A stretch of 64,000 nt of DNA from Leuctra nigra (lineage: Eukaryota; Arthropoda; Insecta; Plecoptera; Leuctridae): positions 3,348,001 through 3,412,000 of the forward strand of contig OW203771.1 of the NCBI GenBank assembly GCA_934045905.1, in the 5' to 3' direction. Each line of letters begins with the position of its first letter. Within the stretch, counting starts at the first letter, position 1. A program made the position numbers and the translations under genes. Positions 44,213-56,880 of the stretch are shown here, in pieces. The notes beneath the pieces were generated by a model. It saw nothing but the letters and a program-made list of their open reading frames with translations, was not told the origin of the DNA and ran no database searches.

Positions 44213-45548
44213 GATTATTGAGCGAGCGAAGCGAGCGTCTCCTTTTGGCTCTTTTGGCACGGACCTCTGTTTTTTTTTTTTTTTTTTTTGTGTGTTTTTT
44301 TTTTCTGTTACTGACGATATACAGGTTAGAGTTTTTCTTCGATCGAGCTGAAATTTTGCACACATGTACGTAACATTCCTGATTGTTGCAGACCCTAATT
44401 TTTTTGAAATCCATTGATTGGTTCAAATTTAAAAAAAATTAACTTTCGATTGGTTGTTTTGATCAAATTGAAATTTTGACAAGTCATTACCCCCAACATT
44501 GTACCCAATCAAACAAAGTTTCAGCCAAATCCTCCCATTGGTTAAAATTTAAAACCATCTTTCCTGTGTTTTTAGAAATTTAAACTATAACCGATTGAAC
44601 GATCAACTTATAACTTCGCATGATGGTTGGGACCAACATTATCTGCATTTTTGACAATTTTCATACTAATCTGTGTTTAAATCCAAACGTTATTGACATT
44701 TTACGGACTATTTGCGTGTTGGCTGTCAAATTCACGGCGACTTCGACTATTCAGTTCAAGGCAAGGTAGTTAGAGCAGAAACTTTCAAACGCAAATGAAA
44801 CTGATAATGACCGTTCAACAGTCGATCTGATATTGTGTAGACACACTTATATCATATGAGTGGTCTCAGGTATATTTTTTGAAGGAGATCCTGTGATTTT
44901 TGAAAATTAACACGGAACAGTTCAATCATAAAGGTTCAATCGATCAACTTAAAGCTTTGCATGGTTATTTGGACCAATATTTTAGGAATGTAAAATGAGA
45001 TTTCTATACAAATCTGTGGCGAAATTTTAGAATTATTGGATTTTAATGACATTTTCGATAGACAGAATTTCGGTTCGAGGTGTTGCGCGTATCCGTGCTC
45101 GCTCATCAACGCGTTACTCAGATTCATTGGTTAAAATTTAAATAAATATCTCCTTATAGGCTGAAAAATGAAAACGGTCTTCGATAATTCTGATCAAACT
45201 CATATTTTGCATGATCATTAAGACATATTGTCTCTTATTTTACAAAATTTCATCCCAATCAGTTAAGAACGTATGAAGTTATTTACATTTTTAATATCTG
45301 TCAGTAATGAAGTATCGAAATGAATGTTTTCCAGTGCCAATTGAAAATTGATTCTGATTTGCTTTATGAACCAGGTGCTTAGATGCTATTTTAAAGTTTC
45401 GATGAAAAGCATACACTTTTAAGTTGATATCATAATCAATTCAATATGGATGTATATGTTTTCTGTGCGTTGTGTACGCATTTCCGGTTCGAGAATTTGC
45501 ACGTACCCGTGCTCGCTCAACAACGCGTTACACTGAGCGTTTTCCTAG
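44213..45548 (+). mobile_element. Helitron-like element, best-preserved 3' end (CTAG at 45545-45548)
   Basis: It starts with GAGCGAGCGAAGCGAGCG and includes a T run (44267-44310). It ends AACGCGTTACACTGAGCG then TTTTCCTAG followed by T: stem AACGC/GCGTT, CTAG terminus, T flank. It corresponds to 14064-15512 on the other strand. An internal relic of another 3' end (GCTCGCTCATCAACGCG at 45098-45114) suggests one copy inserted in or recombined with another. There is no Rep/helicase frame, so it is non-autonomous. Confidence 0.68.
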
Positions 45549-46760
45549 TTACAGTATCTCTGATGGCGTATATAATTATGTTTACAAGTGTAAAGTATCA
45601 TAATCGGTAAATTTAATGGACGCTGATTCATAATCGTGTTTCATGTTGACAGTTGGTGTTAAAATCTCACTACATGGTGGCAGTTGTTGGACTGGCACAT
45701 GTATTTTATATTTTGGTCACTATGAGTGTACTAAAAGGTATGTTATTTTAAAACTTCATCGCTGTACAAAATAAAAACAAAATGAACAACTTTACAAAGT
45801 TGGATGAAATCACCCAAAGGAAAAACTGTTAAAAAGAGATGTAGAATGCCATAATGTTCCGTCTCCCTAGTGGAATATTATGTTTTATGACGTCATAATC
45901 CGGGATACATAATTTGATTGTAATGGATTTTATGATCCTCGTAAATATTGCATAAAGTTTATATGATGTTCTAAGCCCTCACTACAAATGGTGGCATGAG
46001 TGGGACATTTACATAGTGTTTCTTAAACACGGAGGTAATAAAGTGTCCAAATATTAAAACGAATTGTTCATAAAATATTAATAAATCGAATATAATACAT
46101 AATATCAATGTTTTAGTATATTGAAGAGACTATATCCAGTGCTAGCATGGATTCTGTTTCATTAGATTGTTATTTTGGTGACAACACCATTTTCCTTTCG
46201 TTAAGATTATTCAACCTTTCTTATTCTTTATGAAAATATAGGTGCCTTTCATGCCGTCCAATCCAATCCATACATTATAAGGGAATTTAGTACAAAACCT
46301 AGCACTAGAAAATACACACAGCAATAGTCAGCCAAGTCCATTTGAATAGAAAAATAAATAAAAATGGAGCAAAAGTGAGTGATCTATTAATAATCTTTAT
46401 GCATTGTTACGATATGATATTCTAACTTGACTTTATAATACTTCATAACCATAAATTAAAGCATTTACTGAAAATCTCTCAAATCGTACACAATTTCGTG
46501 TCAGGAACAACGACAAAGAAACAAAAGAACAGTGACATTTTATCACAAACATGATAACAAATTGCAGACAAAACCTTACAGAGGAAACAAACTTGATTAA
46601 TTCCCAAGTCTTATTATCCCTGTTCTTTTACCACAGTATTTTATGTTCACCTGTGATGAATGCTGCTTTTTATTTCAATGTGTGACGACTATTGACAAGC
46701 GCTCTTTTTTCGGGATTTGATACTCTGTTGATAATGGCAAAGCACGCCGTCTCGTCTTAA

Positions 46761-47292
46761 GGTGATACAAGCGCTCGGCCGTTTTAGAAAATTGAGAGAG
46801 AAAAATTGTTTAAAAAGTGGGCGTAACTTTTATAGGATGTTCACATGATCAGTCTGATTGTATATTAGTAGCACTTTTTAATTTTTAATTGGTGCCTTGT
46901 TAATTAGGCGCCGGTTATTCAACAAAACCGCGCAAAACGTTGAAATTTCCGATACGATTGGAGACCAAACTCGTTAACCAATTGATCTCAAATTTTAATC
47001 ATGATTAGTAGATAAAGGACAAACTTATAGGGTTATAACTTGGCACATTTTTAAAATTTTATTTTATGCGGCACCCAGCGAGACAAGAAAATATACCATT
47101 TTTCATCAAAAGTCCACTTATTATTACTAATTAACGAAACAAAAAAATAAAAATGTACCAAGGGATAACACTAAGTTTGTGTTTTATTAATCAAGATTAA
47201 AATTTCAAATCATTTCGTCAACTCATTTTGTCTCCAATCGTATCCAAAACAATGTCTACAAATGCAGCAAAATCGCTCGCGCTTGTGGCACC
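46761..47292 (+). mobile_element. TTAA-flanked miniature element, 532 bp
   Basis: Ends GGTGATACAAGCGCTCG and GGTGCCACAAGCGCGAG are inverted and flanked by TTAA (46757-46760, 47293-47296). It includes GGCGCCGGTTATTCAAC. Diverged relatives lie at 34460-35280 and 39290-39990. TTAA targets fit piggyBac-type mobilisation. Confidence 0.72.
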
Positions 47293-48359
47293 TTAACGTA
47301 ACTTATCAAGGTCTATGTTTCCGCTGCAATACTTAGATAAGATTGTCTTACATTTCACCAGATTGCATGTAAACCTGACGCAGTACAACAATATACCTCT
47401 ATACGGTCGTATTTTACATAATACATGATCCGATCGTAAACAGAATACATAATATGTCTGTTTGAAGCCAGAATATGGTACAAAAGTGCGGCCTACATCG
47501 GCTATAAAAGTCGACGAAACATTCAGCGCTGCCGTTGAAGCAGAATTCCAACATAGAGCGGAAGTCTATGGTTTAAAACAAAATGCATTTTGTCTTATGT
47601 TGATTGGTATAGGGCTAGGCCTATGAAATGTCCAAAAAGGCAGGCAAATAGTACCTTATTTTTTATTAAAAATGGACCATAAAATCCCTGAAAAGGACAA
47701 TTATTCGTTGTATTTTTTTATGAGTTGAATTTAGAGTAAGATGTTTAAATGAACTTAAATTATTGTATGAATGTGTCAATGTGTCAAGTATCGTAGTTGG
47801 TCATCCAAGTGGAGGATGGACATTTTGTGAAGACAACAATGTTGTAGGACTTGAAACAAATATGTGATATTTTTTTCCCCACTAATTTAATAAAAAGGAC
47901 AGACCTTAAAATAGCAAGAAAAGGACTTATTCATAAAAAAAAATTAGAAAAAGGTATTTACAGGCAAAAAATAAAAAAATGGTTTTTGAAACCAGGAACA
48001 CATAAAACATAATATGGATGTGTAATTTTTAGACGTGTCTGAACAAAAATTTAAAAAAGGATATGTCTTAAACATCCTAGCCCTATTGATAGGTTACGTA
48101 CCTATTTATTTGTTATGTTTAATCATTTATTTATATACGAAGCTCATACAGGTCACTGGTGCTCACTTTTGTTCGATTCCCATTAAAAAGAATGCACTGA
48201 ATTATTGTTTAATTTAAAATAAATAATAGCAAGAAATAATAAAACAATGCGACATGTTAAAGAGACGAACAGAGGGTGGGGGGGTCCTTCTTTATTCAAA
48301 ACATGATATATTATTCACAAGTTAACGACGTATTCCTAACTCCTGCATTGTCTCGCCTG

Positions 48360-48640
48360 ACTCTCTAACACACGACGTCTCTCTCAGACCAACACGTCTC
48401 AGCAGATCTCCATCTCTCTCCCTCTCATCACCTCTATAATGACATCACCCGCGTCATCATCAATCACCCGACGCCAGGCGCCGCGGCGCCAGATCGATGC
48501 GTCACAAGTGCATGGGAACTTTTCACGGCGCCAGAGTGAGAGCTTTGGGAGCTTTAGCCACGGAGAATGACGCGCCAAACTACGCGCATGTGCAGTGGCT
48601 GATACTCGACGCGTTGGTAAATGAGTCTGTGTGACAGTGT
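48360..48640. other. CpG-rich, pyrimidine-rich patch
   Basis: It stands out from the AT-rich background, with CTCTCTC-type tracts, GGCGCC palindromes (about 48476-48486) and GCGCATG. It might be a promoter or 5' exon region, but no open frame, initiator or splice site could be tied to it. Confidence 0.3.
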
Positions 48641-48732
48641 TAGTTCTCCATATCGCTCTACAAACCTTGATTGATCAAGCTGCGATTTATATTCTCGATT
48701 TTTTTTGTAAACTATCGCTGCCCAAGGGGCTG

Positions 48733-49095
48733 TTCATAAAGTATGTCACACCTCAGGGGAGGGGGCTGCTACACTGTGACAATCTGTGACGGAGGGGTGG
48801 GGGGAGGGGGGATGACCGTGATGTCACACTTTATGTATCAATTCTGTGTTAATTTTTACGTTTCACCATAAAGAAATATCACATATATTATTCTCAGCTG
48901 AGATTTGAATTTTCCCTCTCTTTAGGATTTGACCATTCTTCAGGAATTTATCGTAAAATTTTCTCATTCTTTCAATATATTTTTGCAATAAATCAAGAAC
49001 TAGTGAATATATGCATTTTTGTGTTTTTTGTAAGGACTAGGGGGGAGGGAGGTCTGCAGGTGTGACATACTTTTTTGTGGGGGGGGGGGCATTCT
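48733..49095. mobile_element. G-rich DNA-transposon remnant
   Basis: AAAGTATGTCACACCT near the left recurs inverted near 49058-49073, with G-rich runs just inside each. The left starts GGGGCTGTTCATAAAG, a phrase I associate with inverted ends of insect DNA elements. Right boundary and target duplication are unclear. Confidence 0.45.
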
Positions 49096-49789
49096 GTGAC
49101 ATCTAAAAAATATATATCATTGGATTGGAATTACATGCTCTATTCATTTTTGTTTTACAAAAATATCCTCAAGTTTAATTTATGTCTAAAAACGTGGTAA
49201 CATGTTGTAACATTGAGAAAAATAATGTATAATATTCCATTTGGGTTGACTGAGTGTCTGAGAGCTATCGAAATACACCAAAGCAATATTCGATTTGTCT
49301 CAAAACTATGGTATTTTGCAGATGTCACCTCGACCAACGATATGCTATAATGTCAATAACATGGCAGAATGTTGTTAGAATATGATAAAATGTTATTGGT
49401 CTTCTTGCCCTTGCAAAGTTTCAACTTATTCCTAAAGCTCCAACACACCATAGATCATGAACGTCGATCTCATTTGACAAGCCAGGCTGGACGCAAGTTT
49501 GATTATGTGGGGTTTTAATTGAAGGCTGGAGACGTTAAAACACGGTCATAAATCCTTCAAGCTTCGTGTCAAGATCACGTGACTTGTCAAGCATGATTGA
49601 CATGCAAGATTGATGCTGTGTGGCAGACGCAATATGTTTACGCTTCAACCAGTTTGGAGGATTTGAAATTGCAATTTCAACTACAATTAAAGCATTTTCT
49701 GTAGGAACTGCACTGCAAACCAGAGTAGTATACACTTAGCACAACTAAAAATAATCGCTCACTCAATAAATCAGATTGACTTATGAGTC

Positions 49790-50127
49790 CTGGGGTCCGT
49801 CTCCTCAAGGCTAATTATTCACTCCACTGTTATGCAACTTTGGGAGGTATAGTTTTGATACTCATTTTCTCGTAATACTACTGAAAAAGTTTAAGAAATA
49901 TTTAAAGAAAAAAAAGTTTTATTCTTCACATATTTCATGAAAAATACGAAAAAATACTTTTTTGTTTCAAGTATTTCTTAAAATTTCTTAATAGTATAGC
50001 GAGAAAATGGGTATCAAAACTACCTCTCAAAGTTGCATAACAGTGGAGTAAATAATGAGCCTTGGGGAGACTTAGGTATTTTGGGAAAATTTGACACAAT
50101 CCGTCAGTTTCCATAGCGGTCCCCAGG
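49790..50127. mobile_element. Foldback element, AGTCCTGGGG family, second copy
   Basis: The left end AGTCCTGGGGTCCGTC has lost about 40 bp of the arm (it jumps to CTCCTCAAGG). The right end GGTCCCCAGG is intact and is followed by a further palindrome (50130-50248). Confidence 0.75.
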
Positions 50128-50129
50128 GT

Positions 50130-50248
50130 ACCTATTCTATATATCTTTTGATCTCGTCGCGGCCGCCTTTGTTTCGGCGTAATGCTATCTTAATGGCAGT
50201 GAAACGAAGGCGGTTACGACGAGATCAAAAAGAGATATAGAATAGGTC
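50130..50248. mobile_element. Small palindrome inserted at the end of another element
   Basis: Arms of about 47 bp (CCTATTCTATATATCTTTTG; GATCTCGTCG; CCGCCTTTGTTTC) are inverted. CCCCAGG occurs on both sides, so the insertion duplicated the end of the 49790-50127 element. Confidence 0.7.
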
Positions 50249-50274
50249 CCCAGGAATGTTAGATCGCAACATCA

Positions 50275-50592
50275 GGAGGCCAAGTCTTGAAACTTACGCT
50301 TTCAGGACGCAAACGCTTTCGGACGTCATAAAGTCCCATTTACTGTAAGAATGACGACCTTGAAATCTACCTTTAACTGTTTAGCTTAATTTTGAATAAG
50401 GTTTTATGACTGTATAATATCTGTAATAATTATTATAATGTTAATAAATTGTTTCCAATAGATTGCTGGATGACAATCAAATAAGTGGCTTGACTTAATA
50501 TTTCAATGTCGATCACTCTTACAGTAAATGGGACTTTATGACGTCCGAAAGCGTTTGCGTCCTGAAAGCGTAAGTTTCAAGACTTGGCCTCC
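50275..50592. mobile_element. Inverted-repeat element with GGAGGCCAAG ends
   Basis: Arms of about 75 bp are essentially identical, starting GGAGGCCAAGTCTTGAAAC and containing GGACGTCATAAAGTCCCATT. The centre is about 170 bp and non-coding. Such perfect arms imply a recent origin. Confidence 0.8.
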
Positions 50593-50699
50593 AGGAGTGA
50601 GTCCAAGCGATCTCCTTGTCTCTCTCTAGTAGGTGACCTCTCATTCAATGATAATAACAAGCATTGATTGTTACAAAACATGACCAGCAGTCATTTATA

Positions 50700-52506
50700 C
50701 CCATAAAAAACACTCCGTGTAAAAATACCAGCCAAGTCTCTTCAACTTAAAAAAAATAATGAAATCTAAAAATTCTGCACTGAAAAGTAGTGATATCAAA
50801 AAATTAGCCAAGTCAAAACTTTATTTGAAAATCAAAAAATACTTGGCGCATCGTGTACATAAATAGCTTGGAAGTATAAGCCAATTATAAATTATACATG
50901 AAATATACATATACATAGTATAACTATAATGCCCTAAAAAAACGATGCGCCAAGTATTTTTTGATTTTCAAATAAAGTTTTGACTTGGCTAATTTTTTGA
51001 TATCACTACTTTTCAGTGCAGAATTTTTAGATTTCATTATTTTTTTTAAGTTGAAGAGACTTGGCTGGTATTTTTACACGGAGTGTTTTTTATGGGGATA
51101 TCACTACTTTTTTTAGTTTATTCTTACAACTTACGTGTGACACATATCACATGAACAATTACTAAATCCTTTAAAAAAAATTACCCTTTACAATTTGGTT
51201 ATTCTCATGAAAAAAACAAAGGTTTCATTCCAATCGGTCAACCCAGTTCCGAGATATGGCAACACGTCGGTTTTCAAAATGGCCGCTGAACTTTCTGCAC
51301 TGCCACATAGAATTTATAACTATAAATGATGTGTATCATTTTTAGCTTTCTGAATATGTATTTATTGTATAGGAGGGGATTATAATGATTTATAAATTTG
51401 AATGACGTCATTTCCGGCCTTATAAATAGGAAAATTCTAGTTTGACTGTTCCTATTCCATAGAGATGTCCTTCCGAATCGTTTGGCACTAGTTTCATACC
51501 GATCTGTCAACCAGTTTTCGAGATATTACGTCGTTTCTTCCGATTTCAAAATGGCTGCTGAAATCACTGACCTCTTGAATTATAATTTAAACATGATTTC
51601 ATTTTATTATAAGCAGTCTCAAATAGTATATTTATTGCATCAAAATGTAAATTTGTGCGATTTTTAAAATGTGTGACGTCATTTCCGGTTTCAGTATGGG
51701 AAACTGCAAATATTATTGATGATAATACATAAAGTTGACCGTCTAAATTGCTTAGCGTTGGTTTCGTTTAAATCTATTAAGACGTTATTAAGATATGATG
51801 TCATTTCTGGTTTCAAAATGGCGGCTTCCGGTTGGTTTTATATCAAGTCAAATAATATCACAAAAGAACATACGTTACATAAATATCAAAATAATTGGAT
51901 CAAATTTGTTGCCGAAATGCCAATCGATGAATTAAATTTCATGACGTCATTACCGGTTTCGTTAACATAAATTTTAGTCTGTTGCTATTGATTATCCATA
52001 TAGATGACCGTCCGAATCGTTTGGCGCTATTTTCGTTCCAATCGGTCTAGCCGTTGTTGAGATATGACGTCACTTCCGGTTTCAAAATGGCGGCACAAAA
52101 AATTCATGGGGTGAAGGTTAAATCAGACGCCAAAAGTGCACACGTGGTAAAAATGTGAGATCAATCGGTTCAGCCGTTTTGGCTGTGGCCATGTTACCGG
52201 ATTTGAATTCCAGGAGACTACTACTACTGAGATTATTATTATGAAAACCGCCCTAAAACACTGTTTTCACGGCCCTCTAGCGTGCAAAGGGCGTAACCTA
52301 TTGTTCCCAAATTTGGTATATGTTGTAGGGTGGGCCATAGCTCGAAATTAAGATATATCGCAACAATGTGAGATTTCCCAATTTTAAGATCCAGTAGGCC
52401 GAAAATGCCACTTTGATGCTTACAGTAAAAGTGGGTTTGCTCCAGCCTTTATTTGAGAGTGTGCGCGCCGTACGACTTGGCTGGCGTGGAGCGACCGCTC
52501 CACTAG
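50700..52506 (+). mobile_element. Unclassified palindrome-headed element, copy 2 (about 1.8 kb)
   Basis: It begins CCCATAAAAAACACTCCG after TA. The head is two inverted arms of about 180 bp (50700-50870 and 50940-51095). The body contains at least six diverged, roughly 130-140-bp units built round TGACGTCAT-TCCGGTTTCAAAATGGC (near 51270, 51410, 51540, 51675, 51800, 51945, 52070). An ATT/TTA microsatellite follows near 52225. The 3' end is an 8-bp-stem hairpin (GTGGAGCG/CGCTCCAC) running into CTAG. It is inserted in a miniature element whose two halves lie at about 50596-50699 and 52507-52540. Short frames share a LALVSF...RYDV..GFKMAA pattern but are broken by stops. The hairpin plus CTAG end recalls Helitron-type elements; class is not settled. 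Confidence 0.75.
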
Positions 52507-52659
52507 ATTTGATCACCGATAATTTTCTATTTTGCTAAGTGTTCATTTTTCAAAACTTTCAGCATGATTGGAGCAACGGTGCCACATGCGAAAATCTAAC
52601 ATCCTAAAAATATTCATAACAGACCGAAGTTACAATAACTAACTTGAATTAGGTAGGGA

Positions 52660-52830
52660 TGAATGATTATGATGATGAATAGGTGGGAAGGAGGCGGCGT
52701 GGCCTATTAGTGTGAAACTTTCCCTGCTTTTGCGTTACGACTGAGGGAACCGCGATAATTACCAGATAGGAAGTTACAGCCCGGGAATGAACCCGAGCCT
52801 CCGGAGTGAGAGTTAAAGCCGAACCAGAAC
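52660..52830 (-). mobile_element. tRNA-derived SINE
   Basis: Minus strand: GGCTTTAACTCTCACTCCGG, then AGGCTCGGGTTCATTCCCGG (B-box arm with a paired stem). A body with TATCTGGTAATTATCGCGG and GGCCACGCCGCCTCCTTCCC follows. The last phrase is shared with 43640-43860. Confidence 0.55.
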
Positions 52831-52839
52831 GTGAAATTA

Positions 52840-54850
52840 TAAACTATGTGGTGATATATTCCAAGTTACATTGAAGCGAAACGATGCCATTATGAAATTA
52901 AATTCAAAGGAAATGCGGAGGTTTGGACTGGATTATTGCGGTTCAAAACGTGTCCATATAATTTTGAAAACATTAGCTCATTTTTCATTATAAGTATTGC
53001 AGACATTATAATTTCATCATCGTGTATTTTGTGCGAAACTTTAGGGAAAACTGGATGGTAAGATATGATGTTTGAAAAATAACACTTAAAATCGGGGCAC
53101 CGAAAACCAATTACCCGAAAACCATATTCATAAAACTTAGTCATTTTTATATTGTTTCTTATTTTCATTCAATTCATTTCACCTCCTTATTTTTAATAAA
53201 ACATTACTAAAGCTGTACAAGGAGCAACTTCTTGTTCAACTTCTGTGCCACATTTCTTGATAGAAATTAGAACATGTTCTAAATGATATTAAAGTTGAGC
53301 TCAAGTTCTGTGACAAGAAGTTGCATAGTGTAAATACAAAATTGTATAAAAAATAGGAATGTGACACAGAAGTTTTTCAAGAAATTGTACCGTGTAAATC
53401 TGGCTTAATATGCACAAATAAAATGCACTATTGATACCCTCCAAAAACGTCACAATTCAGGGATTCTTTGAAAGTATAAAATATTATGAATAATCGCAGA
53501 ATTATACTTTGAAATAGTAAAAAAAATTACGTATAATACTATTAAGAACGTTGAAACAAGAGAGCTACTCGATCTACACGAAAATCAACGCGCAAAGAAC
53601 AAGTAGTTGAAAGTTCTGAAAAGTTCTGTGATAAATCCTGCTTGTGATCCTTGAAGACGCTGCTAGTCTGCTAGAAGATGATGGACGACTACTGTCTTGA
53701 TCGCCCAAGCGTCTTTCATATCGAGACAATCTCAACTGATCGATACGTGTCCATGTCGGTCAGAGTAACAGATTACAGCTGGTGTATCGGAGAGTAAACA
53801 TTGCCGCTCGCGGGAGAAGCTGAAAGAGATTGTGAGTTTCGATAACAAAACAATTTATCTACCGAACTGATTCTTTTGTAAGTGAGCGTGGACGTGGATG
53901 GTTTTTAATTGATTTTTGTCTATCAATGATTTTTTACAAATGTAATTATTAGGCATAGGCGCAAAGTTGAAAGTAAATTTGAATCAAAAACATCAAAAAA
54001 CATTTCGAGTCTCGAAAATCACAATTCTGTCTCATATTTGCAACTGATACATCTTGTTCACATGTTTTAAAGTGTGTAACGTTCAATTGGGAAAATGGAT
54101 TTCAGACCTTCTGCCTCTAGGATACTGTATTGTTTATGAAATAAGTCTATGAACGCGTATTAAGAATTGTTAAATCAATGTCTTCCCAAATTAGAATGTT
54201 CTTTTATATTTTTCTCATTATTCTACAAATGTTTCGAAAAGTTCACGCAACCAAAACGATGCAAGACGTACTTATAACAGGTATAAATTAGGTATTTAAT
54301 ATATAATTAAGATATTTGTATCAACAGAATGAGCTCTTGTGACATGGGTGAGAGAATAATCCAGAACCTTGTATGGAAATTAAAGTTCTCCAAGTCTAAA
54401 ACATCATGAAATTAAATTATATGTATACGTATAGTGATGTGTTAATGTTTAATTAATTAAGTAGCAAAAAATACATACAAACGTCAGCAGGCTTGAGAGT
54501 ATACGAGAAATAAACAAGGGTTTAATTTGTTTAAACATATTTTTTTTAAACACAGCTAAAATGTAAATATTATCATGTCCTATATTGGTTGAGTTTAATA
54601 TTGGATTATACACTTTAAAAGATATTTGGAAATATTATATACGAAGTTTCCGGAAATTGCCACGTGTATGAGAAAAACTGTTTTCTCCAGTGCAAAACTT
54701 GGAAAACTGTTTTCAAAGAAAATCTACCGTAGTACTTACCTACAAAACAAAATAACAAACAACTCCTTATAACACTCTTTATTCACTTTTATAACAAAAG
54801 TGAATACGAAAATATACAAAGATTTCGATATTTCCCTAAACACCATTGAC
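52840..54850. other. No gene recognised
   Basis: Includes diverged internal repeats of an ACTTCTGTG-type motif near 53225-53400, possibly an old miniature element. Nothing codes convincingly. Confidence 0.35.
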
Positions 54851-54883
54851 CTCAATATTTAAAGTCACTGCCCCCCCCCCCCT

Positions 54884-54985
54884 CTCCCCCCGTGGTCCAT
54901 TGCTTAGCGCATCGGGGTTTTACACCATAGGCCATGGGTTCAAGACTCGCCCGGGTCATAATAATTATTGAGTATGAATCATAGG
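54884..54985 (+). mobile_element. tRNA-derived SINE head
   Basis: GTGGTCCATTGCTTAGCGCA (A-box region), a ACACCATAGGCC mid-part and ATGGGTTCAAGACTCGCCC (degenerate B box) are followed by ATAATAATTATTGAGT. C runs precede it. The D- and T-arms are partly paired, but there is no acceptor stem, so it is not a functional tRNA. Confidence 0.6.
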
Positions 54986-54989
54986 TACA

Positions 54990-56490
54990 TGTACATATCT
55001 CTTACATTCAGTTTACTTAATTTAAATTTCAACATAATAAGTTATCAATAAATCTTTTAATTTTTGTGTTAGCGAGGATTTAAACTAATTCCGAATTTTT
55101 CAAATTCTTGAGATATTTTATCCGTGTCTACATTGTATTGGAAAAACTTATAATTAACTATAGATATTTTACTAGCGCAAATAATACAAATATTCCACTC
55201 AATGTAATATACCAGATATTCCGCTTACCCGGATATCCGTAGCGGTTTCCGAATTATATCTGATGGACGGAATCCAGTAGACTCATGGGCACTTGTCGAT
55301 ATATCTAGAATTATTTCGAGCATGAGGCCGTTAGGAAAAAATGCAAGGAAAAATGTTCAACAGAGTACATTTTATCGGCTCAATATTTCAATTGCATACC
55401 AAAAGATAAATTCTCCCATCGAATTTTTTACTCAGTTTAACACATTTTTTTAATATCCAGGAATTTAATCATCGAATTCGCCCACATCCACACAAAGTGT
55501 CTAAAACATTACCGCAGGCGTGACCCGTGTTTGAAATAAAACCCTCATAAAGAGAACCCGTCACGTAATTAAAAATACAAACTGCCTCGTGGACATTTGC
55601 AGTACGCAGATCGACGTTCAACTTATAATTCATATTCACGCTGCGAACTGGCCACTTGATATCAGTATTTATAACACGTCTATGTACAATCATGGCCCAC
55701 TCATGTCTCTGGAGCACTTTACAGAAGTACCGAAATTATTCTTTTACATTTTTATCACTCGGGGCGACGGTGGGATTTTTTATGGCTCGAGCTTTCTTTT
55801 TTTCGGCTTTGAAGTTTGGCATTCGAATTCAAGAATGATATCCACGCAGGCCTTCGCAAGTAGAAACCAATTCCGATTCTATTTATAGACGATGTTTTTT
55901 TTCAGATCAAAGATTTTGTTTTGAAACTATTTGAATTTGGTCGCTACGCTAAAGAAAAGAGAAAGGATTGGTTGTATGAGAAATATATGCCAATTCACAA
56001 AGTGTCTAAAAACATTCACAATTTAATTTGTTGTCCAACAACGACAATGTAATAAAGTATATTTTCGACATTCTGGAGTTATGTCAATCAATTCAGTTTT
56101 ACTATCAGTTAATAGAAGATATTTTGACTATGTGGCTTTTGAACATATTGACAGCAGTTCTGATGTCACACGAAACTATGATGAATCATGGCTGTGCAGC
56201 CAAAAAATATTCAGCAAATGTTAAAATAAGTACTGATATCATAACAAACAATTTCACTCAAGTTGAACGAACTCAATTCTTTATACAGTTCTCGGTTTTC
56301 CTCAGTCGAGAGGTAAATGATGGGAAGGTTCCCTATTAAAAAAAATTGTCTTCTTCATCCTTACCAATTCGTCAAAATCAACTCCAAATAAACTTCGTCC
56401 ATTCGCGGATATAATCAAGATAATCAGTCGTAATCAAAATCAAAAATGTTCCAAAACCTCAACGAACTTCTCAATAACCACCACGCTGCA
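54990..56490. other. No gene recognised; one coding-like frame
   Basis: A minus-strand frame at 55469-55717 (82 codons) has protein-like composition (NMNYKLNVDLRTANVHEAV) but no family recognised and no splice context that I can defend. Confidence 0.3.
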
Positions 56491-56501
56491 GCCGATCATG
56501 T

Positions 56502-56880
56502 CTGGGGACCGCTATGGAAACTGACGGATTGTGTCAAATTTTCCCAAAATACCTCAGTCTCCCCAAGGTTCATTATTTACTCCACTGTTATGCAACTTTG
56601 GGAGGTAGTTTTGATACCCATTTGCTCGTAATGCTATTGAGAAATTTTAAGAAATATTAAAAAAAATAAAAATCACATACCTATTTCATGAAAAAACAGG
56701 GAAATAAAAACTTTTTTGTTTCAAGTGTTTATGAAAATTTCCCCATAGTATTCCGAGATAATGTGTATCAAAACTACCTCCCAAAGTTGCAAAACAGTGG
56801 AGTAAATAATGAGCCTTGGGGAGACTGAGGTATTTTGGGAAAATTTGACACAATCCGTCAGTTTCCATAGCGGTCCCCAG
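56502..56880. mobile_element. Foldback element, AGTCCTGGGG family, third copy
   Basis: Both arms are near complete, from CTGGGGACCGCTATGG to CCATAGCGGTCCCCAG, with arm identity well above 85%. It is the most symmetrical copy in the window. Confidence 0.85.

Noticed and set aside
51482..51970. Small genes encoding LALVS...GFKMAA peptides
   Set aside because: They come from diverged tandem repeats in a mobile element, are interrupted by stops between units, and repeat identically at 62426-62911.
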